This document shows, one piece after another, positions 35,531 to 45,781 of a stretch of DNA of 64,000 nucleotides (positions are counted from its first letter, which is position 1; each line of letters starts with the position of its first letter). The stretch comes from Whalleya microplaca (taxonomy: Eukaryota; Ascomycota; Sordariomycetes; Xylariales; Xylariaceae): assembly GCA_022497155.1 (NCBI GenBank), contig MU385711.1, positions 1,636,673 through 1,700,672 on the forward strand, written 5' to 3'. The notes beneath the pieces were generated by a model. That model worked only from the letters and a program-made list of their open reading frames with translations, did no database searches and was not told the DNA's origin. The translations under genes and the position numbers were made by a program.

Positions 35531-35857
35531 TTCTGTAACGAGTTTATCTTTAACTCGAAAGATAAACAAGTTCAAGATAACCGTCGCCAAAACTTCTATA
35601 ACAGAATGTATCACATCCGCGAGCACATCATGTACGATAGCAAAACAGTATACGACATACGCTCGGATTTATATATACTGGAGCACTTGCACAAATATGG
35701 GCTGATCTCGGAGCAAATATACCAGTATTATAAAAAATGGCATGAGAAAGTGCCTTCCTGTACTAGGGGGGTAATCAGGCGTAATAGTCGGAGTAGGCAC
35801 AGACGACCAGGAAGTAATAGCCCCTGCCAAACCAGTCAATGCATAAGCACCTCTTAA
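35531..35857 (+). pseudogene. In-frame continuation of the trypsin-fold gene beyond the TAG
   Basis: The frame stays open for 108 codons after the TAG and reads FCNEFIFNSKDKQ, QNFYNRMYHIREHIM and LEHLHKYGLISEQIYQYY. Together with the preceding KAVC this rebuilds a fungal C2H2-like unit whose usual form has a Trp between the two Cys residues. The stop therefore most likely arose from TGG by one G-to-A change. Conservation after the stop suggests a recent mutation or readthrough. Confidence 0.7.
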
Positions 35858-36223
35858 AGGGGCACGTATAGAACCTTGCAGGACTGCCTCGAGTAATGCG
35901 TTGCTGTATTACACACTATTTCATAAGCTTCCATATTCTATCAAGTATTCTGAAAAAAATCGTCCCTCGTTGAAATTGGGTATCAACTGAGCATCGCCTT
36001 CTAAGACTATGCTGAACATATGATACAATATCAAATCAATCGTCTGCCTAAGCACGGTCTAAAACTGCGTGGCATGCCTTCTGTACAATATATATACACA
36101 TATCCACAATATGAGTATAATACGTCTCGGGGTAATGTCTCGAGGACTGTGTCGCCTCTCCTAACACCGATGGGCCAAGATGTAATTGTACGAGGCTCGC
36201 TCCTAATTCACGGAGAACGTGAC
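35858..36223. other. Intergenic between convergent genes
   Basis: 366 bases between the trypsin-fold gene tail and the 3' end of the PPR gene. No features recognised. Confidence 0.4.
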
Positions 36224-38827
36224 TCAATCACCCAGGACAAGCCTCTCGGCGCGCCCGGGAGCATTTCGCCGCTTACTACTCGTCCGTGGCCTCTGCGTCT
36301 GCCGCAGCCGCAGCCTCTGTCTAAACCCGGCAGTCGGCGTCGGGATCGCGCCTAGATTTCTCGTCTTCGCACTGCGCGAACGAGGCCTGACACCGGCAAC
36401 GCCCGAACGAGGTCTGAGATCCTCCAGGAAAGCGCGCGGGTCGCGCGGGTCGACGGGGAGGTGTCGGGACTTCTCGAGCAGGCGGATGGCGTGCTCGCGC
36501 TGGGGCTTGCTGAGGAGCTGGAAGGCGGCGACGGTGCGGTCGTCGGAGTGGAAGCCGGCCTGCTCGAGGTAGCGCATGGCGCGGACGGCGCCGGCGACGT
36601 TGCCGACGCGCGCGAACGCCGTGATCAGCGCGTTCCACGTCACCAGGTTCGGCTGCACGCCGCCCGTCGTGATCATCATGTTCAGCACCCCCACGGCGCC
36701 CCGCATGTGCCCGTGGTTCTTGAACCCGTTCAGCAGGATCGTCCACGTGTGCACCGACGGCGGCGGGAAGCGCTCGTTCCGGCCGCCGCCGCCGCCGCCG
36801 AGCCGCTTCTGCTCCCGGTTCGCCCGCATCATCATCCGCGTCACGATGCCCATGCCGAAGCGGACGGAGTTGCGGAATTGCATGATGGCCCGTATGAAGA
36901 TGTCGTACAGCCGAGTGCCTTGATCCTCAATGAGTTTGAGCGCAACTGGATCACCCTTACGTAGAAGCTGCATGAAATGGCGATAGTAGCGACGTATGTT
37001 TCTCGGGCCATTGATGGATTGCATATGAGCGCCGAGCATAGTTAACAGAGTCACGCTATCGGGCGTAAGTAAGTGCTTTGGCTGTGGCGGTATGATTGCA
37101 GCCATCGACGTGAGATACGTTGAATACTTGGGATTGGGCGGCTGGCCTCCCAAAATGAAGAGATTCTCCAATGGGAATAGTGTGAGCTTTTGCAAGGGAG
37201 CAAGGTGAAATAACTTGGTGTATACCTGTAGCATTGGCCGCCACGCATTGTTCGCCTTTTTCCGTTGCCTTCGCCTTCGCTCGTTTTGCGCCCCGTTTTC
37301 TCGGAAAATAAGATTTAGAAAGTCGTTGGCGAGAACCACGGTCCAGGAACTGTGTGAGATGATCGCGCGGGTCAATGTACGAATAGTTGTGACATCCGAG
37401 GTATGTTTTGATCCGTTGAGCAATATTGAATAAACATGAGGATCTGGTGTGATACCGTGTTGCAGCAAGAGGTCAAATATCTGCCATGCAGTCTCAATAT
37501 GTCCCCGAACACAGAAATTCCGCATTAATGCGGATAAACCCAAAATGTTTGGTCGATATCCACCGTCCATCAGCAGCTTCAATAGCAGATCTGGCGCAGC
37601 ACGGCCATCCGGAAAGGTGTCACTATTATCCAACGTGAGTAACGAAGTACATACACTTGCGGAGACCGGCGAATTGATATCGAAACCAGGAACGTTCATG
37701 AGAGAATATAAGAGTTCGGCCGCATTTTCTTTGTACTCTGACACCTTAGCAAAGCGACTTGCAAAGTGTAACAATGTGTTTTGGTGAAGTGGATGTTCGG
37801 CTCGTTTTAAAAGCTCGTAGAGCTCAACGAGGCTAGAAGTTGGCATCAAAGATATGACCCTTCTAATCACTACCTGCTCTAGATTCATATACCGTGGTGG
37901 GCAGATCTTGAGCAGGAACATGACGAGCGAGGCGAGGTCCTGCTTCATCTTCTCGTTGGCTACTCCCGTCTCGGAGACGCGGCAAAGGAAGTAGACAACA
38001 TCCTCGACGATATAACTTGGACTCCACGACGGATGGAAAGTAGCTCGGATGAAAGATGACAGGCCACTAGGGTTTGAATTGAACGCAGATAATATCATCT
38101 GCGGCCATAATGACTCGCGCCTATCCTGGGGTAATTTGTGCCATGCAGCCCTCATTATTGCGGGATCTTGCTCCTGAAGACATGCCCACGCGACCTTCTC
38201 GTCGGAGCTGGTATGGGTTTTGGAATCGAGAAGTAAACGATCTACCATTTGCGACAAGCTTCTAAAGTTCTTTTTCCAGTTATGGAAGAGATCAAGCCGT
38301 ATTCCCGCGTCCCGAACGAGATACCCCCTGAGTAGTCTTTCCAACTGGCCGGCCGCATGGCGGGCTTCTTGATGCGATAGATTATATATGTACATGAGGT
38401 CCTCATGGACGATCCTGTACTCCCCGAAGGCTCGTAAGATCTTCACCTTTAGTTCGTGGGGTGTCGTCGCCCGGGGCTCTGTAACCAGTTGTTTTACATC
38501 TGGCCGTCGATGGGGCACATATCTTTTCAATTCCCCGTCCCACAGGATCTGAGGTTTCTCAGGTTCCCCAGCTACTCCGCCCTCTTGATCTTGTTGAAAG
38601 TCTGACCCAGGAGGTGACCCAGAAACTTTGACTTCAACGTCATTCGTAGTATCGTTCTGCTGAACTCGAGTCGTCCGACTTCGGCCTGCCGGGAAGAGCC
38701 ATCCTGCTGGTGGATTAGGGGTTTGCAGCCCTTGAGTATGCAATCGTGAACGCTTCGATTCAGGTCGTCTTGTGGAAGATTTGGCCAGGCGGGCTATACA
38801 TTGTCGACATATAAAGGGGGTTGGCAT
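36224..38827 (-). CDS. Mitochondrial pentatricopeptide repeat (PPR) protein
   Basis: Single exon, 867 residues. The N-terminus (MPTPFICRQCIARLAKSSTR) is basic and free of acids, fitting a mitochondrial presequence. PPR-type helical hairpins are clear near 425-480 (ALMRNFCVRGHIETAWQIFD, HGITPDPHVYSILLNG) and 695-770 (HTWTILLNGFKNHGHMRGA, QPNLVTWNALITAFARVGN), with weaker repeats between. Fungal PPR proteins bind mitochondrial mRNAs or rRNA for processing, stability or translation. A poly-Gly stretch (RLGGGGGGRN) comes from a (CCG)n tract at about 36771-36797. It is head-to-head with the cwf18 homologue. I cannot name the yeast counterpart. Confidence 0.88.
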   Translation of the reverse strand: MPTPFICRQCIARLAKSSTRRPESKRSRLHTQGLQTPNPPAGWLFPAGRSRTTRVQQNDTTNDVEVKVSGSPPGSDFQQDQEGGVAGEPEKPQILWDGELKRYVPHRRPDVKQLVTEPRATTPHELKVKILRAFGEYRIVHEDLMYIYNLSHQEARHAAGQLERLLRGYLVRDAGIRLDLFHNWKKNFRSLSQMVDRLLLDSKTHTSSDEKVAWACLQEQDPAIMRAAWHKLPQDRRESLWPQMILSAFNSNPSGLSSFIRATFHPSWSPSYIVEDVVYFLCRVSETGVANEKMKQDLASLVMFLLKICPPRYMNLEQVVIRRVISLMPTSSLVELYELLKRAEHPLHQNTLLHFASRFAKVSEYKENAAELLYSLMNVPGFDINSPVSASVCTSLLTLDNSDTFPDGRAAPDLLLKLLMDGGYRPNILGLSALMRNFCVRGHIETAWQIFDLLLQHGITPDPHVYSILLNGSKHTSDVTTIRTLTRAIISHSSWTVVLANDFLNLIFRENGAQNERRRRQRKKANNAWRPMLQVYTKLFHLAPLQKLTLFPLENLFILGGQPPNPKYSTYLTSMAAIIPPQPKHLLTPDSVTLLTMLGAHMQSINGPRNIRRYYRHFMQLLRKGDPVALKLIEDQGTRLYDIFIRAIMQFRNSVRFGMGIVTRMMMRANREQKRLGGGGGGRNERFPPPSVHTWTILLNGFKNHGHMRGAVGVLNMMITTGGVQPNLVTWNALITAFARVGNVAGAVRAMRYLEQAGFHSDDRTVAAFQLLSKPQREHAIRLLEKSRHLPVDPRDPRAFLEDLRPRSGVAGVRPRSRSAKTRNLGAIPTPTAGFRQRLRLRQTQRPRTSSKRRNAPGRAERLVLGD

Positions 38828-39273
38828 GATCGAGGGGGATCAATTATCGTCAATGAAGCTCCGAGATCCTGACCAAAGTGCGGGTTCGAGTTACGTTTGC
38901 TGGTCTTCATCTTCACAAGGAACGCATCATTGGAGAATCTTGTGCAGAGAGGACGAGCTTGTGAAATGGATATACAAAATATCTAGAATATGAGTTGTAA
39001 AAATCCCGGCGCCAGAGTCAAGGCCGAAGGTGTAAGCCTTATCGATAAGCCGCAGCTTATTGTTATACCGCAACTTATCGATAACAGACGGCATGGGCTA
39101 TTTTTATATCGTACTGTGTAAACCGCCAAACGCCAATTCCTGGGATAAACGATATCGTCTTCCCATGTCATTTGAAGCCTTACAACTTGGCATTCACCAC
39201 AATTGAAACCCTTTACCTACCGGCTTTCTACACCCGAAGATACAGAACCTCTCCCTGGCACAAGAAAGTCAAA
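38828..39273. promoter_or_regulatory. Divergent PPR/cwf18 promoter with two TTATCGATAA palindromes
   Basis: Between the two starts lie CTTATCGATAAG (39038-39049, a perfect palindrome) and CTTATCGATAAC (39074-39085), each embedded in a CCGCARCTTAT context with centres 36 bases apart. The core TATCGATA is the same as the animal DRE element, but a factor for it in this fungus is not known to me. Confidence 0.6.
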
Positions 39274-39918
39274 ATGTCAGCCTCACACGCGACCCTAGGC
39301 GCGGCCTCCGAGGACCGCAAAGCGCGCCTGGCGAAGCTCAAGAGCCTCAAGCGCAAACAACCCGGCGACGAGGTAGCGGCACCCGAGTCCGAGCGGTCCG
39401 GCTCGCTTCCTCCCCCGTCCACCACCGAAGAACAAGAACAACAGCCACCGGACGTGGCCCGCCTGCACCTGTCGGGGCGCAACTACGACGTCGAGGCCAA
39501 GGGCCCCAAGCTGGGCTTCGAGGCGCCGCCCGTCGAGGGCCCGACGCTGGAGGAGCAGGCGGCGTCCGTCGAGGCGGCGATCCAGCGCAAGGCGGCCGAG
39601 GACGCGACGGACGACCGCGGCATCGACCTGTTCAAGCTGCAGCCCAAGAAGCCCAATTGGGACCTCAAGAGGGACCTGGATCGGAAGCTCGAGGTCCTGA
39701 ACGTGCGCACGGATAATGCTATCGCGAGATTGGTGAGGGAGCGCATCGCGGGTGCGCAGGCGACGGCGAAGAAGACCGCTCAGCCGGTTGCTAATGGCGA
39801 GGGCAGCGAGGAGGCGGCGGGCATGGATGGCGTGGCGCTGGTGGAGGGCCTGCGGGTGCGGGAGAGGGAAGATGAGGAGGAGGAGCGGAAGGAGCGCGAG
39901 GATGAGGACCTTGCTTGA
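39274..39918 (+). CDS. cwf18: Splicing factor Cwf18 (CCDC12 family)
   Basis: Single exon, 214 residues, starting MSASHATLGAASEDRKARLA at the first ATG in good context; the frame opens earlier only through untranslated sequence. The family core is KLKSLKRKQ near the N-terminus, HLSGRNYDVEAKGPKLGF, then IDLFKLQPKKPNWDLKRDLD followed by RKLEVLNVRTDNAIARLVRE. The C-terminus is a highly charged Glu/Arg tail. CCDC12/Cwf18 is a component of the Prp19/NTC-associated activated spliceosome. GC-rich coding sequence, typical of the window's highly expressed genes. Confidence 0.93.
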   Translation: MSASHATLGAASEDRKARLAKLKSLKRKQPGDEVAAPESERSGSLPPPSTTEEQEQQPPDVARLHLSGRNYDVEAKGPKLGFEAPPVEGPTLEEQAASVEAAIQRKAAEDATDDRGIDLFKLQPKKPNWDLKRDLDRKLEVLNVRTDNAIARLVRERIAGAQATAKKTAQPVANGEGSEEAAGMDGVALVEGLRVREREDEEEERKEREDEDLA

Positions 39919-40061
39919 TCTTTCTTGCAAGCCCCGGGGTTTTTATTTATTTGCATAATCACGGCGTTTGGTCACAGCATCTGGGTCAAAATGGGATTGA
40001 TTGCAGTATTAGTAGGCTTTCAGACTGGTTGGCTTTTCCCCTAAATCTATGATACCCAATC

Positions 40062-41095
40062 TTAACGACCCATGTTCATCGCTTGTGTCAAAGCTAGTCT
40101 CTTGGAGAACGGACTCAGGCTCCGTTCGCGTTGTTCCCTTCGTGGCGGTACTCGCGATCCGCGGTCACCCCCGCGATAGGGTGCTGCGTTTCGACCTGAT
40201 TTGTCATCGTCGTGTCCCGGAGAGCTCCTGCCACGTCTTTTGGGTTGGTCCGGAGACCGGGAGCGGAATCGTCGTCGGTTTTCCCGTGGCGGGGACCTGC
40301 TGGGACTGGAGGAATATCTCCCACGCCGACCGTAAGTAGATCCACGGTCTGAGGGTGCATCTCGAGCGCTGTGGCGACTGTTCACGGGGCTAACATCCTG
40401 TATTGCTGGCGATCTCCCCCTGCGACCTAGCCCTTGAGGAGGACTGTCATTCCTGGCTCGTCTGGGAGGACTTGGACTAGGTGAATAGCGCCGTCCACGA
40501 TCGCTAGTAGAGCTGTACGAGTCCCTTCGCACAGCTCGAGCAACTGGCGATGGGCTCCGGAATGCTAGACTTGCAGCAGGCGGTGGAGATCTGGAGGATC
40601 CACGAGCTCGTGGTGAGACCGACCGTTTTGTAGAGATCGTAGATACAGAATCATAAGATGCTGATCTCCTACGCCTTGGAGGCTCATCATCCGAGTCGTC
40701 CTCGCTCCGTTCTAGCTCCTGTTTCCTTGCCCTCTCGGCTTCTCTCTTGGCTAGTTCCTCATCAGCCACACCTTTCCTGATGAGAGTTAGCAACGTTGAC
40801 ATGAGATTCATATTGAAGTAGGTACAGGGTATATGTACTTATTCTGCAAATCAGCTGAAACATCACTTGCCAGCTTCGGTGCAAGCTTGGGATTCAGAAG
40901 CTGCTGAGTTCGCGAAGGCCGGGCGACATAAGGCCTATCCTGTGTAGAAATCTTGCATTCGTACGAGTAGTGACGTGCTAGGAAGGTTAGCTAGGAACGG
41001 GGGTGTTGGGTATTATAGGTAGACATATCTCTTTTGAGGCACTTCTGGCACTGGACATTGGCGGGTGTTGACTTTGATGGGCCGCGTCGATACAT
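40062..41095 (-). CDS. Zinc-knuckle, Arg/Ser-rich protein (ZCCHC10-like)
   Basis: Proposed exons: 41095-41029, 40977-40839 and 40776-40062; 306 residues. The first exon gives MYRRGPSKSTPANVQCQKCL; the second gives HYSYECKISTQDRPYVARPS and then RTQQLLNPKLAPKL; the third gives KGVADEELAKREAERARKQE and a long RS-rich tail. CQKC...HYSYEC plus RPSRT is the signature of ZCCHC10. The second intron is ordinary, but the first (40978-41028) has ATATGT where GTATGT is expected, followed by a good CTAAC branch and CCTAG acceptor. Frame is kept only with this AT-AG junction, which gives CLKRARHYSYEC, one residue longer than the usual knuckle. The junction is therefore uncertain. Probable nuclear, splicing-related. 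Confidence 0.72.
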
Positions 41096-42977
41096 GATCT
41101 GATATCAACTACCTACTAAGGCAGGTAGGTAGGTAAGGTAGGCAGTCCTAGTGAGTTTGCCACAATACCTATGAATATTGGGAGTACTGTGTAATGTTGG
41201 TCGGGTTTCAGTATGTAAATAAAGAGTATTAAAAACCAAATACTCAAAGATTATGTACCAAGTATGTTACCAGAATAGAATGGCACTGTTTCACTTGGAT
41301 GATTTCTCAATCAGATCGAGGCTTTGTTCAGTCACGTTGGTTTCACGAATCTGAATAATCTGTACTCAGAGCAGTCAGAGGTAATCGGTAGGTGTACGCC
41401 GTAGTGCTGGTTTCACCTGTGGCAGTGCAAGAATTTCTAGCCATACATACAGCCACAGTATGACATCCACCCCCGCTTGGCAGTTTGGCAGTTTGGCAGC
41501 TTGGCCTGCTGCAACAGGTGATACGTGCTGACTGATGTGACACGGACCATACACATATGACAAGTATTCCGTACCTCTGTATGTACATACTACCTAATAA
41601 GGCATTCAGTGCACTGCAGGTGTGCTAAAGAGTGCCAGCGCCAGCCTCAGTCAGGGACACACACACACCACACACACGGCACCGGCACCTACCGGCAGAG
41701 ACCTGAGGCGCTAACCCGCTAACTCCCTAACTCGATAACTCGCTAACTAGCGCCGCCCCCCCCCAAAAAAAAAGCCCAAAAATCGTTAGTAGAGGCCCTG
41801 CCAAATTATAATCCAATGTTCGCCGACCCAAGACCAGGGCGGGCTGGAGAACATTGAAACCTTGAAATTCACCACCTCGTCACAATTCCATCTCTTGGGA
41901 CCAGGTTCCCATTCCTTGACCTCAAGCCTCGCTGTGCTTGCATTTTGGAAGCACATGACCCCGTCCAGATTCACCGTTTGTTTCCCCTGCTAGACAGTGG
42001 CACAACCACGGCCGGATCTGTGTATTTGCGTCCAGATTTATTATTTGCGTCGAATCCAACATAAGTGAGTGAGTGCTCAGAGTTGGAGAAGACTAAGGAA
42101 GAAGAGAAAGACGACTAAGTAAAAAGTAAGTAAGAGGCCGAATACCTACCGTCGCCCCATTCTCTCATGACCACCACGCCGCTCTCCCTTCATTTCGGTA
42201 TACTCATCGCCAAAAGTCAATTCGACATCTTCTCAGCCTCATTCTGTCGACTTGTGGATAAGAACCGAACCGCCGTGTTTTATTAGGTGGCTGATTACTA
42301 TATTCGCGCGTCATCCTACGTCCAGGTCTTTTGCGACCGAGGAGTCCTATACGTTCCTGTACCTCCTGTACATCTAGTACATCCTGTACGTCCTCTGCGT
42401 CCTGTACGTCCTGCACCTATTCTAGGACTCGTATGCGATTGTTCGTACCACCCAACTCTCACGGCCAATCCAACCCAGTACCAGACCTACTAGACCTACC
42501 TGCTTGTGGCCTTTCTTGCTGACGGCAGCCCTATTCGGTCCTCCAGCCCTTTTTCATCAGCATTCATCTCCGCCAAAAGTCTACTTAGTAGTTGACCATC
42601 AACCACTCACCACTTGGACCTTGCATTCGCAACAGCTTCTTCAAGAACATACACCAACTTCATATGAACTGAACCCTACATATACAGAGGCCTCGCGACC
42701 GAGATCGAGCATACGTTTTCGAGATACCCATCACGACAATGATTAGCCGCATTTCATACTCCCCGAGGGCTGCGTTTATTCGTTTCCTTTCCTGATTTCC
42801 AGCTGTTCTGAAGTTGTTACACCAGGAATCGTCAGACGTCCACCACTTGGCGCCTTTTTTTGTTCGACACTCCCCAGGACCTGCAAGAAGCGCTACGTTT
42901 CTTCCTGTCATTACCGAGAGAGCGCATTTCTATTTCCCATCTCCGCCCGCCCTTACAGAGTCCAAATCGCATAGGCC
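41096..42977. promoter_or_regulatory. Intergenic, divergent upstream region with simple repeats
   Basis: 1.9 kb between the zinc-knuckle gene and the R3H gene. It holds ACCTACCTA-type repeats (41107-41150), a GCAGTTTGG direct repeat (41478-41505), a CA-rich tract (about 41658-41680), degenerate TAACTCG repeats (about 41710-41750), a 9-bp minisatellite (42351-42413) and CT-rich sequence typical of a long fungal 5' UTR before 42978. No coding region is supported. Confidence 0.45.
42351..42413. repeat. 9-bp minisatellite, consensus ACGTCCTGT
   Basis: About seven imperfect copies in tandem (ACCTCCTGT, ACATCTAGT, ACATCCTGT, ACGTCCTCT, GCGTCCTGT and others), upstream of the R3H gene. Confidence 0.8.
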
Positions 42978-43093
42978 ATGGCGACTGCACCAGCGGCCTC
43001 TGGACCCAAGAAGCTATCTTTCGCTAAGGTATGCAATGCCTCAACCCAGACCTCCTCCAGACCTTCGTCCAAATTTTTCTTCCAGCACATCTT

Positions 43094-43137
<44 letters not shown>

Positions 43138-45781
43138 CATGCATAAATAGCTGACAAGGTCTCTCTAGGTCGTCGCATCCCATCCGAGGGAAAATATTCC
43201 TCTTGCCTCAGCCTCGCGAGTAGCCGTCCCAGTCATGGAGCACCGCCTGCCGTCTTCTGCCACCCCTGCAAGCCCGGTTGCTGTGAGCAAGGGTCGAGCA
43301 GCGGCTCTCGCATCAAGCTCGAACACTGCTACCAAGGCGCCTCCTGTTTCCTCAGAGGACGGTGCAGTGAATAGTGTGCCTAGAAGCGATCCTGCCAACA
43401 GCAGTAAGGCTGCTGCGCATGGCGCGAAGACGCCTAATTTGCTGTCTCACACGGCTAGCGCTTCGTCTACACCAAGCCTTGTCGTGAATGGATCTTCATC
43501 CTCTGCCGGGGATTCGCACGGCAAACACGACAATGGAACTTTGGTATCTGATGACGTTTCGCAGAGGGCGGATTCCAATTCCGAGATGGGTACTAAGGCA
43601 CCGAGTCTCGACGGAAAGAGTATCACCTCGGGGACCACCTTTGCCCTCGATGAGAAGGAGTCTTTGCGCCCAGATGATAGTGCTAGTGTGAAAGCCGCGG
43701 AGGACGACGAGGCCTTCTCGATAAGGAGCTCCATAATTGCCAACTCCAGAGTTGGCTCTGAGGTAGCCCGAGTGCATCGCCTCCGAATTGGCGATATGCC
43801 CGAGCGGCGAATCGTACAGATATTTCCCGAGGCCCATGATCGAGACGCCGATGTCATTCAGAGCGGTGTTGCTAATCAGCAACCGCCAGCCGAGCCACCC
43901 CAGGCTCTAACCACCGTCAATGGAGCGGCCGATGGGTTCCCCTCCATATACGGAAAAAACCCGGATGAGAAGCTACTCGAAGCTATGCAATCGCCCAAGG
44001 ATCGACTCTTCCTTCTGAGGTTGGAACAGGACGTGATCAACTTCGTTCAATCTTCCAAGTAAGTAGTATCCAGGTTCCAAGTTGATGCCAGATCTACGAG
44101 AGCTAACGTCAATCTAGGGAGCCCTACATGGACCTTCCACCGAACAACTCGTTCTGCCGAATGTTGACTCACAAGCTTGCTGACTATTATCACATGACAC
44201 ATTCTTTCGAAGCGGTCCAGGGTGCTGTGCGCATCTATAGGACTCCGTTCTGTCGAGTGCCTCCGTCTTTGGCCAGCATCGTCGAAAGTACCACTAACAG
44301 TAAGGCGAATACGCCACCGCCCGTAGTCCTGCCAAAGAAGATTATGCGACGTGGTGAGGATGGCGGATCTGGGCAAGCTAGTACCAGCCCATCTAAAGCC
44401 ACTTCCGAAGTTGGGAGTGATGGTAAGGACAGAGGGGCGGATGGGAAAGGTCACAGTAGGGAAAAGTAAGTGTCCCCTGGTGTTGCGCACTGATGGAGGT
44501 TGCAAGATATTAACATTATCTCAGGCTTACCAGAGAGGAACGTGAAGAGGCGTACAACAAGGCCCGAGAAAGGATTTTTGGCAACTCGGAGAAGACCGGG
44601 GAGTCTACACCAGGTGCGTTATTTGACATCGTCTATAGTTGAAGAAGCTGCTGACACTTTCCCTCTAGACAATGAGGATGCCAATGCTGTTTCTCGTGCA
44701 AGCTCTGTGTCTGCGAAAGACAGATCGAATACCGGCAAACGCGGAAAGACAGGCAAGCAGCGCCGGGACGACTCGGAGAGTTTTGATTTACGCTCACAGT
44801 ACATGATGTTGTACGGTCACCCGCACCAACCGAATTGGACACCCCAGTACATTCCCGTCGGGAGCCCGCAGTATACTAGCCCAGTTCAACAACCCTACCA
44901 GAACCCTATGGCTCCAGTATACCCGGCTCCAGCTCAAGCATACCCTAATATGATGCCGAACAACGCGTACCAGCAGTATAATGGCGTTCCAGTAGTGCGT
45001 ATTGCCTTGTCCTTGCTCTTCCAAAACACTGAACTGACTTCTTCTCAAGTACCCACCTCAGTCACAACCCACGCCGCCGCGATACACCCCATCTAATGGC
45101 TCTGTGGGTGCTTACGGTGGCCCAGTTCAAAACCCTCCCCAACAGCCTTGGCAGCCCAGTTACAACCAGGCACCATCGCCTGGTCCTTACCAGAACCGTG
45201 GCCCGCCTCAGCCTCAAGCACAAGGAAGCCTAAACTCGCTTGGTGTTCCTTATGCATTCGGTCAGCTTCCTGCTAATGCCAATCCGCATGACCCGAAAAG
45301 CCAACACCCTATTCCGGGCAGCTACAATCGTCATGCGTTCAATCCCAAGACGCAGTCATTTGTGCCTGCTAATGGGATGAGTCCCGTTCAGCCACCTTTG
45401 GCTCCCTATAATGTGGGCGGCCACGGCAGCCCCCAAGTTGGTTCACCTCACCTAGCCTACAGCACGTACAGCTCTCCCGCTCCGCCTCAAGCCTATATGG
45501 GTGGGGTAAGCTACGGGATGAGCCGCCAGGGATCTAACAACTCCCTGCCGCCGGCTTATCATGCGCCACAGAACCTCCCTCCTCAGCATCCGTCGGCACA
45601 TATGCCGCAGATGCTACCGCAGATGCCGCCACAGATACCGCCGCAGATACCGCCGCAGATGCCACCGCAGATGCCCAACAAGCCGGGTATCCCTCCCACC
45701 GGACCAGGCCAGACCTTTAGTCACCTACCTAATTACGGCAACCCAGCCACACTGCCACAAAAGCCTCCTTCTGGAATCTAG
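42978..45781 (+). CDS. R3H/SUZ-domain RNA-binding protein
   Basis: Six exons: 42978-43028, 43169-44058, 44118-44465, 44525-44613, 44669-44994 and 45050-45781; 811 residues; all junctions keep frame. The R3H region is at about 275-350: QSPKDRLFLLRLEQDVINFV, SFCRMLTHKLADYYHMTHSF, VRIYRTPFCRVP. The SUZ motif follows (KKIMRRGED, and LTREEREEAYNKARERIFG after two introns). The N-terminal 260 residues are Ser/Ala-rich and disordered; the C-terminal third is Pro/Gln/Tyr-rich with a PQMPPQIPP tandem repeat near 45600-45680. R3H binds single-stranded nucleic acid, and SUZ segments bind RNA; the likely role is cytoplasmic mRNA regulation. Intron 1 holds a long TA microsatellite. A possible relative of Drosophila Encore/R3HDM proteins. 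Confidence 0.9.
43098..43135. repeat. (TA)n microsatellite in intron 1 of the R3H gene
   Basis: An uninterrupted alternating A/T run of 38 bases, starting 70 bases after the donor and ending 33 bases before the acceptor of the first intron. Confidence 0.95.

Noticed and set aside
36461..36964. Long plus-strand frame antisense to the PPR gene
   Set aside because: A GC-rich shadow of the real minus-strand gene; codon pattern and domain evidence favour the PPR protein.
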